Positions 27,929 to 37,477 of a stretch of 64,000 bases of DNA are shown piece by piece (position 1 is the first letter of the stretch; every line of letters starts with the position of its first letter). Source of the stretch: Alphaproteobacteria bacterium MarineAlpha12_Bin1 (GTDB lineage Bacteria; Pseudomonadota; Alphaproteobacteria; UBA6615); NCBI GenBank assembly GCA_002937505.1, contig PTJY01000003.1, forward strand, positions 1 through 64,000, in the 5' to 3' direction. The translations under genes and the position numbers were made by a program. The notes beneath the pieces were generated by a model. It was not told where the DNA came from and did no database searches. It saw nothing but the letters and a program-made list of their open reading frames with translations.

Positions 27929-28753
27929 TTATGATTCATTCAAATTTGATAACTTTACTTCTTCCCGGCCTCTAAAGAAAATTGGACCAAAAGATTGTTC
28001 TTGTCTCATTTCTGCTTTGCCACTTTTTACCAGCTCAAGACTTGCCGAAAATGTTGCAGCTATTGCTGATCTTCTAACCAAGTCATCTTTTAACCCTGAT
28101 GGAAGAAAGCTTGATAAATCGGACCACTCGAACAAGCTTCCCAGCATTGTTGACAGCCTGCTCAAAGCCTCGTCCATAGAATAGAGTTTAATTTCTTCAA
28201 TTTTAAGAGGAGATGGTCTATGACGCCTTTGCGTTACGCCATACGCATTAAGAATCTCATATAATGTTGCTGTATATGAAGAGTTAGTTTTAACGCGTAA
28301 TACTTCAGGGTTCCCTCGATTAAACGTGTCTCTTCCCAATAACGACCTCTCAAATAATGACACCGCAACCCTTCTTATCGATTCCAGACGTTGTAATTGG
28401 TAAGTAAGTGCTTCAGCTAATTGCTCTCCAGTTGGTTCATCATTACTTTCGATTTCTGGGAGCAACAATCGAGACTTAAGATATGCTAACCAGGCTGCCA
28501 TCACTAGATAATCTGCAGCTATTTCTAGCTTCATTTTTTTTGCTTCATCAATGAAGGTTAGGTACTGCTCAGCAAGACCAAGTATCGAAATCTTAGTAAG
28601 GTCAACCTTTTGTTCACGAGCCAAAGCTAACAACAAATCGATTGGCCCTTCGAAACCATCTAATTGAACGATTAGTTCAGAATTATAAGATTCTGACTCT
28701 GGCATCCTATAATCAGGTATCGGTTGTTCAAAATTATCAACTCTTTCGTTCAT
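27929..28753 (-). CDS. scpA: Segregation and condensation protein A
   Basis: Kleisin subunit bridging the SMC heads. 274 residues, with the N-terminal VQLDGFEGPIDLLLALAREQKVDLTKI characteristic of ScpA and AADYLVMAAWLAYLKSRLLLPE following; the C-terminal winged helix is visible as RRSAIAATFSASLELVKSGKAEMRQEQSFGPI. Its ATG overlaps the stop of the upstream site-2 protease gene by four bases (ATGA type), a sign of coupled translation. Confidence 0.95.
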   Translation of the reverse strand: MNERVDNFEQPIPDYRMPESESYNSELIVQLDGFEGPIDLLLALAREQKVDLTKISILGLAEQYLTFIDEAKKMKLEIAADYLVMAAWLAYLKSRLLLPEIESNDEPTGEQLAEALTYQLQRLESIRRVAVSLFERSLLGRDTFNRGNPEVLRVKTNSSYTATLYEILNAYGVTQRRHRPSPLKIEEIKLYSMDEALSRLSTMLGSLFEWSDLSSFLPSGLKDDLVRRSAIAATFSASLELVKSGKAEMRQEQSFGPIFFRGREEVKLSNLNES

Positions 28754-29424
28754 ATAATACCTACAAAGTTATATATAATACCCGTTACGAACTTCCTTGG
28801 GGAGACGACTAACCAATCAAATGGGTCAATCCCCAGACCCATCTCTTCAGTTACTCTAGGTACAATAAAGATCAGTCCAACGATAATAAACAAGCCAAAT
28901 GGTTCTAATTTTGAAAACCTTCTAGCAAACCTTAATGGTAGCAAGCCTGTGACTACTCTCCCACCATCTAATGGCGGCAAAGGTAACATATTAAATATTG
29001 CTAATAACATATTGATTTCAATAGATATTATCAACACAATGGACAATGTGTTTAACTCAAATAATTGAGCTAATACTAATACGATCGTTGACAAGGCAGC
29101 TAATATTAAATTGGCTGCAGGACCTGCCCCAGCGACCATGATCATGTCCCTCCGAGGCGATCCGAGTCGCCCAAAATTGACAGGAACAGGCTTAGCCCAA
29201 CCAAAAATGAAGCCCACACCAGACAGCACTAAAAGTGCTGGCACCAATATAGTTCCGATAAAGTCAATATGTCGAATTGGATTGAAACTAACTCGTCCCA
29301 AACTGTAAGCAGTGTTATCACCTAATTTCCAGGCAACCCAACCATGAGCTGCTTCATGAAAGGTAATAGCAACTAATATAAGAATAGCTATAAGAACATA
29401 ATTCAAGACACTTAAATCAACCAC
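28750..29424 (-). CDS. Site-2 protease (M50) family membrane metalloprotease
   Basis: 224-residue compact intramembrane zinc protease. Active-site HEAAH is at residues 23-27 inside the first hydrophobic segment, and PLPPLDGGRV, the second zinc-ligand motif, is near residue 150. There is no PDZ domain, so it belongs to the short SpoIVFB/YwhC-like class, not RseP. Starts at GTG with AAGGA upstream. The gene overlaps scpA and follows nagZ by 31 bp. The substrate is unknown. Confidence 0.9.
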   Translation of the reverse strand: MVDLSVLNYVLIAILILVAITFHEAAHGWVAWKLGDNTAYSLGRVSFNPIRHIDFIGTILVPALLVLSGVGFIFGWAKPVPVNFGRLGSPRRDMIMVAGAGPAANLILAALSTIVLVLAQLFELNTLSIVLIISIEINMLLAIFNMLPLPPLDGGRVVTGLLPLRFARRFSKLEPFGLFIIVGLIFIVPRVTEEMGLGIDPFDWLVVSPRKFVTGIIYNFVGII

Positions 29425-29455
29425 ACTAAGGATCCTTTTTTATGTTTAAGTTATC

Positions 29456-30484
29456 TTAATTAAGTAATTTTTCTAACTTAGTTCTAAACTCGGAGATACT
29501 ACCACTTTTTTTATAACCAGATATTGAATTTAGAGCGGTATTCCATCGACTCTCACATTCTAGACTGATAGAAGGAATAAATGTTTTTATTAAAGACATT
29601 TCGTTTATATTCCCGGAACAATGTAACACTACATCACAGCCAGCATTAAGCGCATTTTCGCAGCGACTAGTCAGGTTACCTTTCAAAGCCCCCATGCAAA
29701 TATCATCACTAAACAGAAGACCATCAAAACCAATTTCCTGACGAATAATATTTTGGATAATATAGCTAGAATTTGTAGCTACATTATTAGAATCCAAAGA
29801 TTCATACATCACATGTGCAGTCATACCGAGCGGTGCGCTAGAGAAAGCCTTAAACGCATTAAAATCACTATTCGTTAAATCATGGTGAGATGCTCGGACT
29901 TTTGGAACATCTATGTGAGAATCAGACTTAGCACGTCCATGCCCAGGCATATGTTTAATCACAGGCAATATTCCTCCTTCACACAACCCGGAATAAAAAG
30001 CTTTCGCAATGTTAATAATAACTGAGGGATCTGATGAGTAAGTACGTCCAGCTAACGCCTTCGTCGTCGATTCAAAAAAAACATCAAGAACCGGAGCACA
30101 ATTTACAGAGATTTCCAATGTAGCCAACTCTGAAGCTATTAAGCGACCTGCCGTATAACTCGTTTCTAATCCCCTCTTATTATTTACGTCGTAAATCAAA
30201 CCCAATAACTCTGCTGAAGGTATATTATTCCAGTGTGGAGGTTTCAGACGCTGCACATTGCCTCCTTCTTGATCAATTAATACAGGCGCATCCTCTCGTT
30301 TTACGGAATCACGTAGAGACCTAACCAATTCAACAACCTGTCCTGGAGATTTACAATTTCTTTCAAAAAGTATAAATCCGAAAGGATTTAGTTCCTTGAA
30401 TAAATCTAATTCTTCATCAGACAATTCTGTATTAGCACAGCCAAGCACTACAGCAGCTGGTAGATTATTACGGACCGACAACAA
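29456..30484 (-). CDS. nagZ: Beta-N-acetylhexosaminidase NagZ
   Basis: Glycoside hydrolase family 3 enzyme that removes GlcNAc from anhydromuropeptides in cell wall recycling. 342 residues. The flexible loop KHMPGHGRAKSDSHIDVP supplies the catalytic His/Asp pair and FSDDICMGAL holds the nucleophile aspartate. The ORF begins TTG-TTG; no ATG or GTG fits before the conserved PAAVVLGCA, so a TTG start with AGGA upstream is likely. It overlaps the SPOR gene by 17 bases. Confidence 0.93.
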   Translation of the reverse strand: MLSVRNNLPAAVVLGCANTELSDEELDLFKELNPFGFILFERNCKSPGQVVELVRSLRDSVKREDAPVLIDQEGGNVQRLKPPHWNNIPSAELLGLIYDVNNKRGLETSYTAGRLIASELATLEISVNCAPVLDVFFESTTKALAGRTYSSDPSVIINIAKAFYSGLCEGGILPVIKHMPGHGRAKSDSHIDVPKVRASHHDLTNSDFNAFKAFSSAPLGMTAHVMYESLDSNNVATNSSYIIQNIIRQEIGFDGLLFSDDICMGALKGNLTSRCENALNAGCDVVLHCSGNINEMSLIKTFIPSISLECESRWNTALNSISGYKKSGSISEFRTKLEKLLN

Positions 30485-31268
30485 AACAATCCTGTCTTCT
30501 AGCCTTAAGTCTAGAGCATAAAGACTTTGCCTCAGAGTTAGTTACTATAGGACCGACCTGTAATCTATAAAATGTACCATTTACGAGTTTTACAGTACTA
30601 ACCTGGTAAGATAAATCTTTCAGAATATCACTATTAGATTTTTTTATCTTCTTCCAGAGAGTTAGTGCGTCTTTTTGTTTAGCAAGAGAGCCCAACTGCA
30701 ACTTCCAGGTTTTGCTACCAGGTAATTTATGTTCAGACACATCAATCTTGGATTGAATGACTGGTTTTTTTCGACCTCGATCAATTGTTGGGCTTTTTAT
30801 GCTTAAATCATTCGAAATCGATTTCTGTATTTTATTGGTTGAATTAAATTTGTTAAGTTGAATTTTTGAATCTTCATGACTCAAGATTCCGCCTTCTTCA
30901 CGGGTAGAGTTAGGTTGAAAAACTTTATTTTCATGTTGGGACAAATTCTTTTGTAACTGCAATGACGATTCTTGTTTATTGCGTAATAATACACCTTCAA
31001 CAGGTTCTTCTGGTGGCGGTAATAATCGCTCCACAATATTTTCAGATACACTAGACCCACGATCAAAAATACTTCTATCTTGATTGAGAACCTCTCTACC
31101 TCCAGGATCCACAGGTTTATGCTTAACCTTATTCTTATCAATTGCCTTAATGACTGGGGGTTTATCGAGGACCCCTGAATTATAACCCTCTTGATCTATG
31201 TTAAGCCAAGCAAACCATCCCAGTCCTGTAAGAACGCAAATAGCACCAATCGCTATTAATATTTTCAT
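30468..31268 (-). CDS. SPOR domain-containing membrane protein
   Basis: Bitopic protein: a membrane helix at the start (MKILIAIGAICVLTGLGWFAWL), a long low-complexity periplasmic linker, and a C-terminal SPOR domain (WKLQLGSLAKQKDALTLWKKI … YRLQVGPIVTNSEAKSLCSRL) that binds denuded glycan strands at the division site. The ORF track starts six codons earlier at TTG 31286; ATG 31268 after AAGAGGG is the better start. Sits between argS and nagZ, the usual alphaproteobacterial position. Confidence 0.9.
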   Translation of the reverse strand: MKILIAIGAICVLTGLGWFAWLNIDQEGYNSGVLDKPPVIKAIDKNKVKHKPVDPGGREVLNQDRSIFDRGSSVSENIVERLLPPPEEPVEGVLLRNKQESSLQLQKNLSQHENKVFQPNSTREEGGILSHEDSKIQLNKFNSTNKIQKSISNDLSIKSPTIDRGRKKPVIQSKIDVSEHKLPGSKTWKLQLGSLAKQKDALTLWKKIKKSNSDILKDLSYQVSTVKLVNGTFYRLQVGPIVTNSEAKSLCSRLKARRQDCFVVGP

Positions 31269-31339
31269 TGAGCCCTCTTCAGCCAAAAAGCTTTTACAAG
31301 AGACTATTAGATTCGCGTATTCAATTCATAAAAAAAATT

Positions 31340-33097
31340 TCAGCCGCGTAATTCCTCTACGGGCTCGACACCTAAAACCTTTAAACCCGAAGAGATAACG
31401 GTCCTTAACCCACAAACTAGAGATAATCTAGCTTGTGTCAGTTCTAGGTCATCAGTGACAACAAATCGAAACGACTCATCTTCACGCACCTTGCTCCAGA
31501 GAGAATGAAAAGAGGAGGCTAGATCATTTAAATAAAATGCTATCCTATGAGGTTCTTGGGCTTCCGATGCCATTTCCACAACGCGCGGCCATAAGGCGAT
31601 CAATTTAATAAGGGCCAACTCATCAAATCCACTCAAAAGAGATAAGTCACTTTTTTGTAGACTTTTATAATCAAAACTTTGGTCATTAAAAGCATCTTTT
31701 GCCATACGCACCACAGAACAACTTCGCGCATGAGCATACTGAACATAAAAAACAGGGTTATCTCTGCTTTGCTCTTGGGCTTTGATAATATCAAAATCAA
31801 GTTGCGCATCGTTCTTCCTGGTTAACATTATAAATCGAACGACATCCCTACCTACACTATCGACTAATTCACTGATAGTAACATACGTGCCCGCCCTTTT
31901 AGACATTTTTGCGGCCTCACCATTTTCCAATAACCGAACTAACTGGCAAAGTTTTACGTCGAGTTTAACATTCCCTTCGGTAAGTGCGCTAACTCCTGCC
32001 TGAACTCGTTTTATATATCCGCCATGATCTGCGCCCCACACGTTTACCAAATTAGTAAAACCCCTTTTGTATTTATCTAAGTGATAGGCAAGATCACTCG
32101 CAAAATAAGTCCATGAATCATCAGATTTTTTGAGAGGTCGGTCTATATCGTCACCAAAGGCAGTTGATCTAAAAAGCGTCTGAGGTCTTTCTTCCCAATT
32201 CTCGGGTTTCATACCTTTTGGTGGATCAAGAACACCTGTATAAATTAGCCCATTTTCACTTAACATATTTAAAACAGTCTCGACCATTCCGCTTTCGACA
32301 ATACTTTTCTCAGATATAAATGTAGACTGCTCAACTCCTAAATCTGACAGATCCTGCCGAATAAGTTTCATCATCTCATCAACAGCATAGCTGCTCAATT
32401 TAGGCAACCACTCACTTTCAGACTTATCTAACCAGTGTTTTTGATCTTTAATTACAAGTTTAGCCGCAAGGTCAACAAGATACTCTCCAGGATAAAATCC
32501 GTCTGGTTTCTCATAATTTTCTTGACCTAACTTTTCACAATATCGCCAATAAAGTGATCGAGCTAAAATATCTATCTGGGCGCCAGCATCATTAATATAA
32601 TATTCTCTCGTTACTGAATAACCTGTCTTTGCTAACAATGACGACAACACATCCCCAAAAACTGCTCCCCTTGCATGACCAACATGCAAGGGCCCTGTTG
32701 GGTTGGCAGAAACATATTCTACATTTATTGACTTTCCTCTTCCTATTTCAGAGTCACCAAAACTTTCACCAGCAATTAAAACTTTACGCAGCTGGTCATG
32801 CCAGACTGTTCTCTTCAAGGTAATATTAAGAAAACCCGGCCCCGCAATATCAACTTTTTCAACATCAGGATGAGATATAATCCTTTCAGAAAGTACCTTT
32901 GCTATGCTTATAGGATCCTGCTTTAACTTTTTAGCTAACACCATAGCTGCGTTACAGGCTAAATCTCCGTGAGTAGTTTGTCTGGGTGGATCTACGGATA
33001 TATTATCAATTAAGGAGTCTGGTGGTAGCTTATCAATTGACTGTAACTCTTCAATCACAGTTTTAATAAATGCGTTAAAATCATTATATATATTCAT
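31340..33097 (-). CDS. argS: Arginyl-tRNA synthetase
   Basis: Class I synthetase, 585 residues. The N-terminal additive domain covers about residues 1-110, the HIGH-type motif is PTGPLHVGHARG, and the KMSKS motif is AAKMSKRAGTYV. The DALR anticodon-binding domain follows, with VQYAHARSCSV at its beginning. The ATG overlaps the dgt stop (TAATG), so argS is probably translated by coupling from dgt. Confidence 0.97.
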   Translation of the reverse strand: MNIYNDFNAFIKTVIEELQSIDKLPPDSLIDNISVDPPRQTTHGDLACNAAMVLAKKLKQDPISIAKVLSERIISHPDVEKVDIAGPGFLNITLKRTVWHDQLRKVLIAGESFGDSEIGRGKSINVEYVSANPTGPLHVGHARGAVFGDVLSSLLAKTGYSVTREYYINDAGAQIDILARSLYWRYCEKLGQENYEKPDGFYPGEYLVDLAAKLVIKDQKHWLDKSESEWLPKLSSYAVDEMMKLIRQDLSDLGVEQSTFISEKSIVESGMVETVLNMLSENGLIYTGVLDPPKGMKPENWEERPQTLFRSTAFGDDIDRPLKKSDDSWTYFASDLAYHLDKYKRGFTNLVNVWGADHGGYIKRVQAGVSALTEGNVKLDVKLCQLVRLLENGEAAKMSKRAGTYVTISELVDSVGRDVVRFIMLTRKNDAQLDFDIIKAQEQSRDNPVFYVQYAHARSCSVVRMAKDAFNDQSFDYKSLQKSDLSLLSGFDELALIKLIALWPRVVEMASEAQEPHRIAFYLNDLASSFHSLWSKVREDESFRFVVTDDLELTQARLSLVCGLRTVISSGLKVLGVEPVEELRG

Positions 33098-34323
33098 TAA
33101 AGAACATCCGAATCAAAATATTTTCGATGCATATTTAAAGCGTATCTATCCGTCATTCCTGCAATATAGTCAGCAATAATCCTAGCCTTAATAGAGTCTT
33201 CACTTGCTACGGCCCGGTCCCGCCATTCATGAGGTAGATATTCAGGGTTATCAAATAATAGAGAAAAAACCTCTTTTATAACTCGACGCGCCTTAGAGGT
33301 CATTTTATTAACTTTTTGATGACGATACATCCTTTCCAATAAAAACTTTTTAAGCGCTCGGTCTGATTCAGACAAATCTTCTGAAAAACAAACTAAAGGA
33401 AATTTTAGCTCACGAACATCGTCTACACTCTTAATATTATTTTTGGAAATTTTATTTCTTGTTTCAGATAATAAATCTTCGACCATAAGACCAATTATAT
33501 GGCTAATAGTCACATGTATAAAACGAGGACGTTCAATTTCTCCATGGAGATCACCCATCTTAGAAAATGCTTCCCCCACCATTGGTAAGTCACTTAAATC
33601 CGAAATATCAAATAACCCTGCTCGAAGACCATCATCTATATCATGACAATTATAAGCAATATCATCCGCCATGGCTGCCACCTGTGCCTCTCCAGAGGCA
33701 AAAGTTCCCAATTCCAAATCATGTTCGAAAACATAATCAGATATAACCCTAGGAATCGGCTTATCTGTTCTAGCAAGAGAACCAATTAACGGACCATTAT
33801 GCTTGACGAGTCCTTCTAAGGTCTCCCATGACAAGTTCAAGCCATCAAATTTTGGATAACGCCTTTCAAGTTTAGTTACTATTTTTAGTGTTTGCGCGTT
33901 ATGATCAAACCCACCGAAGGGCTGCATTAAGTCGTTCAAAGCGTCTTCACCAGCATGACCGAAAGGCGTATGACCAAAATCATGAGCTAAAGCCAATGCT
34001 TCAGCCAAATCTTCATTAAGTCCCAATGCTCTGCTTGCCGTACGAGCTATTTGTGCAACCTCCAATGAATGAGTCAGTCTTGTTCTATAATAATCACCTT
34101 CGTGGTAAACAAACACTTGTGTCTTATGTTTCAACCGTCGAAAAGCACTACAATGAATTATCCTGTCCCGATCACGTTGGTAAATGCTTCTGTATGTGCT
34201 TTCATTCTCAATAAACAACCTTCCTCTACTTTTATGTGGATCACACGCATAATCAGCAAGAATCTGTCCATATAAAGCAGTCTTGGAATCTTTCATATAG
34301 CCGTGAGTCTTATTTAGAGGCAT
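33097..34323 (-). CDS. dgt: Deoxyguanosinetriphosphate triphosphohydrolase-like protein
   Basis: HD-domain dNTP triphosphohydrolase, cutting dGTP or other dNTPs to the nucleoside and triphosphate. The HD metal site is spread over RTRLTHSLEV, LALAHDFGHTPFGHAGE and ADDIAYNCHDIDDGLRAG. The track starts at TTG 34362; ATG 34323 (MPLNKTHGYMKDS) or ATG 34296 (MKDSKTALYG) is more likely, and neither has a clear ribosome site. I use 34323. The protein is the short alphaproteobacterial type of about 400 residues. Divergent from erpA. Confidence 0.92.
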   Translation of the reverse strand: MPLNKTHGYMKDSKTALYGQILADYACDPHKSRGRLFIENESTYRSIYQRDRDRIIHCSAFRRLKHKTQVFVYHEGDYYRTRLTHSLEVAQIARTASRALGLNEDLAEALALAHDFGHTPFGHAGEDALNDLMQPFGGFDHNAQTLKIVTKLERRYPKFDGLNLSWETLEGLVKHNGPLIGSLARTDKPIPRVISDYVFEHDLELGTFASGEAQVAAMADDIAYNCHDIDDGLRAGLFDISDLSDLPMVGEAFSKMGDLHGEIERPRFIHVTISHIIGLMVEDLLSETRNKISKNNIKSVDDVRELKFPLVCFSEDLSESDRALKKFLLERMYRHQKVNKMTSKARRVIKEVFSLLFDNPEYLPHEWRDRAVASEDSIKARIIADYIAGMTDRYALNMHRKYFDSDVL

Positions 34324-34436
34324 AATAAAGAAACTAAACTCGTTTATGTCTATTGCAAACAAAAATTGACAATAATTTAATAATTCTTAATTTATGATAT
34401 AAATTATTTTAAAACATGATTTACGGTAAAATATAA

Positions 34437-34808
34437 ATGACAGAAATAACCAAAGATCCAGTAGATCAAAATGATACATTACCTCGCGTTATAACCCTAA
34501 GTGAAAGCGCTATAAAACGATTAACTGAATTATTCGAGTCAGAAAATAGCAAAAAAATGTTGAGGGTATATGTGAATGGAGGGGGATGCTCAGGGTTCAC
34601 ATATGGATTCTCTTTTGATGACAAATTAAGTGACGGAGACCACTTGTTTGAAATAGAGGGAATAAAAGTTATTTCTGATGATGCTTCATTAGACCTAATA
34701 GGAGGTAGCAGGCTCGACTGGGTCGAAAGCTTGGGAGGAGCATCATTTCAGTTAATAAACCCGAACGCAAAAGCACAATGTGGTTGTGGAGCAAGTTTTT
34801 CAGTTTAG
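34437..34808 (+). CDS. erpA: Iron-sulfur cluster insertion protein ErpA
   Basis: A-type carrier that hands Fe-S clusters to apo-proteins. 123 residues. The three cluster cysteines are present: GGGCSGFTYGFSF in the middle and AQCGCGASF at the C-terminus. NPNAKAQCGCG is the typical ErpA ending. No clear Shine-Dalgarno precedes the ATG; the upstream region is very AT rich. Divergent from dgt, followed by xthA after 31 bp. Confidence 0.94.
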   Translation: MTEITKDPVDQNDTLPRVITLSESAIKRLTELFESENSKKMLRVYVNGGGCSGFTYGFSFDDKLSDGDHLFEIEGIKVISDDASLDLIGGSRLDWVESLGGASFQLINPNAKAQCGCGASFSV

Positions 34809-34839
34809 TCGAATTAATATCTGGTCAAAACAGTAAAAT

Positions 34840-35625
34840 ATGAAAATTGCCACCTGGAATGTTAACTCTGTTAAAGCTCGTCTGCCCAATATAATTGAAT
34901 GGCTAAGATTAGCTCAGCCAGATGTTCTACTTCTTCAAGAAATCAAAGTTATTGACGAAAATTTTCCATCTTTTGATTTTCAAAGTATTGGATATAGTTC
35001 AGCTGTACATGGACAAAAAGCCTACAATGGAGTCGCAATCTTATCTAAGAAGCCCATAACAGAAATAAGGATCGGGCTCCCTGGCGATGAAAAGGATGAA
35101 CAGTCAAGATACATAGAATGCTGCATAAATTTGAGTAAAAACATTAACCTTCGTGTAGCATCAATTTATTTACCCAACGGTAACCCCGTAGAAACAGATA
35201 AATTTAGTTATAAAATTAGGTGGATGGAACGACTAATCTCCCACGCTAAGACTTTACTAGAGAAAGAAGAGCTTATCATATTAGGAGGAGATTATAATGT
35301 TATACCCTCCGATTATGACTGCTATGATCCAATCATATGGAAAGATGATGCTTTGGGAAGACCTGAGATTAGATCGAGATTTCGTACGCTTATTAATTTG
35401 GGTTTAACTGAAGCATGGCGTTCGCTGCATAGAGAAACTCATGTTTATTCATTCTGGGATTATCAAGCGGGCGCTTGGCAAAAGGACAATGGAGTACGCA
35501 TTGATCACCTATTACTCTCTCCTCAAGCAGCAGACCTTCTCGAGAATTGTGAAATTGATAAAAATCCTAGAGGTCAAAAAAAAGCCTCAGATCACACCCC
35601 AGTTTGGTGCGAACTGAGACTATAG
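34840..35625 (+). CDS. xthA: Exodeoxyribonuclease III
   Basis: AP endonuclease and 3'-5' exonuclease of base excision repair. 261 residues. Metal and catalytic residues are visible in IATWNVNSVKAR, LLLQEIK, GGDYNVIPSDYD and the terminal SDHTPVWCEL. The erpA-xthA pairing is common in Alphaproteobacteria. Convergent with ilvD. Confidence 0.95.
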   Translation: MKIATWNVNSVKARLPNIIEWLRLAQPDVLLLQEIKVIDENFPSFDFQSIGYSSAVHGQKAYNGVAILSKKPITEIRIGLPGDEKDEQSRYIECCINLSKNINLRVASIYLPNGNPVETDKFSYKIRWMERLISHAKTLLEKEELIILGGDYNVIPSDYDCYDPIIWKDDALGRPEIRSRFRTLINLGLTEAWRSLHRETHVYSFWDYQAGAWQKDNGVRIDHLLLSPQAADLLENCEIDKNPRGQKKASDHTPVWCELRL

Positions 35626-35682
35626 ACTCTATCTCTTTTATTTGAATCAACACCCATTATCAGTTAACAAAGATTCATTAAG

Positions 35683-35704
35683 ATAAATTCATATATGAAT
35701 TTAT
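35683..35704. other. 22-bp perfect palindrome at the xthA/ilvD junction
   Basis: ATAAATTCATATATGAATTTAT reads the same on both strands and overlaps the ilvD stop codon. It lies where two genes converge. It could form a weak AT hairpin that helps end transcription or be a chance AT palindrome. Confidence 0.5.
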
Positions 35705-37440
35705 AAATCAGCATATATATGGGTTTCTTTTTTGGCACCAGGATGTGTAATTGCACCGTAGCGCGCATCACCTACTGTCTGAGCATATTTCCACAAGGTA
35801 CCAGCTTGGTAATTATTATTTACTGGCTTCCAATTCTTGGCTCTTTCGTCCAGCACATCTTCGGATAGCTCAACACTCAAGCTACCTTCATCAGCATCAA
35901 TTACAATAATATCTCCATCCTGAACTAACCCAATTGGTCCACCCGATGCCGCCTCTGGGCCTACATGTCCTATACAAAAGCCTCTCGTGCCCCCAGAAAA
36001 CCTGCCATCAGTAATAAGAGCAACTTTTTCACCCATATCTTGGCCATACAAAGCACCTGTTGTAGACAACATTTCACGCATGCCTGGGCCACCTTTTGGT
36101 CCTTCATTACGTATTACTAATACATCTCCTTCTTTAAAATCTCGATTTAATACTGCTTGAAGACAATCTTCTTCTCTTTCAAATACACGAGCCGGTCCAC
36201 GAAACTTTGTATTTTTAAGACCAGCAATTTTCACTATAGCCCCTTGTGGAGCAAGGTTACCTTTTAATCCAACAACACCTCCGGTTTCGGAGATAGGATG
36301 ATTAACGTCTCTCACAACATCCTGATTAGTTGGAAAATCAACACTTGAATAATTCTCCGCTAATGTCTTACCAGTGACCGTAAGACATTCACCATGCATA
36401 AAACCGCCCTCCAATAGTTGTTGTATGACTATCCCCACTCCACCAACTTCATAGAGGTCTTTTGCAACATAACGTCCACCTGGCTTAAGATCAGCCAAAT
36501 ATGGGGTCCTTCTCATAACTTCACACACATCAAATAAATCAAAATTGATACCAGCTTCACTTGCCATTGCAGGTAAATGAAGACCAGCGTTAGTAGAACC
36601 GCCAGTAGCTGCAACAACTGCTGCCGCATTTTCAAAAGACTTTCGAGTGACTATATCCCTCGGACGAAGCTGGCTTTTAATCAGCTCCATTACAGCCTTA
36701 CCGCTAGCTAAAGCATATTCATCTCTATTCTCATAGGGCGCTGGCGCACCTGCTGAGCCTGGCAAAGCAAGTCCAATTGCCTCTGAAACACATGCCATTG
36801 TATTAGCGGTAAATTGCCCCCCACATGCGCCTGCAGACGGGCAAGCGACACACTCTAGCTCATGAAGCTCATCATCTGTCATTGTACCGGCTGCATTCGC
36901 TCCAACACCTTCGAAAACATCAATAATAGTTACATCTTTGTTTTGAAAGTTACCGGGAAGGATTGAACCTCCATACATAAAAACTGATGGAACATTCAAC
37001 CTCAACATTGCCATCATTAGTCCTGGCAGTGACTTATCACAACCTGCTAAGCCAACAATCGCATCATAGCTGTGCCCCCTTACCGTAAGTTCCGTTGAAT
37101 CTGCTATAACCTCTCTACTTATGAGAGAAGAGCGCATACCATCATGCCCCATAGCTATTCCGTCAGTTACGGTTATTGTGGTGAATTCTCGAGGAGTACC
37201 ACCAGATTCAGAAACTCCTTGTTTGGCAGCTTGGGCCTGCCTCGATAGTGCTATATTGCATGGAGCAGCTTCATTCCAGGTAGTTACTACGCCTACAAAG
37301 GGCTGTTTTATCTGTTCTTCCGTCATACCCATCGCATAATAAAACGCCCTGTGAGGCGCACTGGTGTTGCCTATAGAGACATGTCGGCTGGGTAATCTTG
37401 ATTTATCCCAGTTATGATTCAATGATCCACTTCCTTCCAT
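35701..37440 (-). CDS. ilvD: Dihydroxy-acid dehydratase
   Basis: Fe-S dehydratase of isoleucine, valine and pantothenate synthesis, converting 2,3-dihydroxy-acids to 2-oxo-acids. About 579 residues. Cluster cysteines appear in GCDKSLPG and CPSAGACGGQFTANTM; the active-site region is RFSGGTRGFCIGHVGPEA. The track begins at TTG 37443; ATG 37440 is preceded by GGGAGG five bases upstream. Follows valS by 38 bp, but the good ribosome site suggests independent translation. Confidence 0.97.
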   Translation of the reverse strand: MEGSGSLNHNWDKSRLPSRHVSIGNTSAPHRAFYYAMGMTEEQIKQPFVGVVTTWNEAAPCNIALSRQAQAAKQGVSESGGTPREFTTITVTDGIAMGHDGMRSSLISREVIADSTELTVRGHSYDAIVGLAGCDKSLPGLMMAMLRLNVPSVFMYGGSILPGNFQNKDVTIIDVFEGVGANAAGTMTDDELHELECVACPSAGACGGQFTANTMACVSEAIGLALPGSAGAPAPYENRDEYALASGKAVMELIKSQLRPRDIVTRKSFENAAAVVAATGGSTNAGLHLPAMASEAGINFDLFDVCEVMRRTPYLADLKPGGRYVAKDLYEVGGVGIVIQQLLEGGFMHGECLTVTGKTLAENYSSVDFPTNQDVVRDVNHPISETGGVVGLKGNLAPQGAIVKIAGLKNTKFRGPARVFEREEDCLQAVLNRDFKEGDVLVIRNEGPKGGPGMREMLSTTGALYGQDMGEKVALITDGRFSGGTRGFCIGHVGPEAASGGPIGLVQDGDIIVIDADEGSLSVELSEDVLDERAKNWKPVNNNYQAGTLWKYAQTVGDARYGAITHPGAKKETHIYADL

Positions 37441-37477
37441 CAAAACCTCCCAAAAGTTATAAAAAACTATTTCACAC

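Noticed and set aside
34424-34436. TAAAAT as a -10 element for erpA
   Set aside because: It lies only a few bases before the ATG and no -35 is visible; AT-rich sequence makes such matches common.
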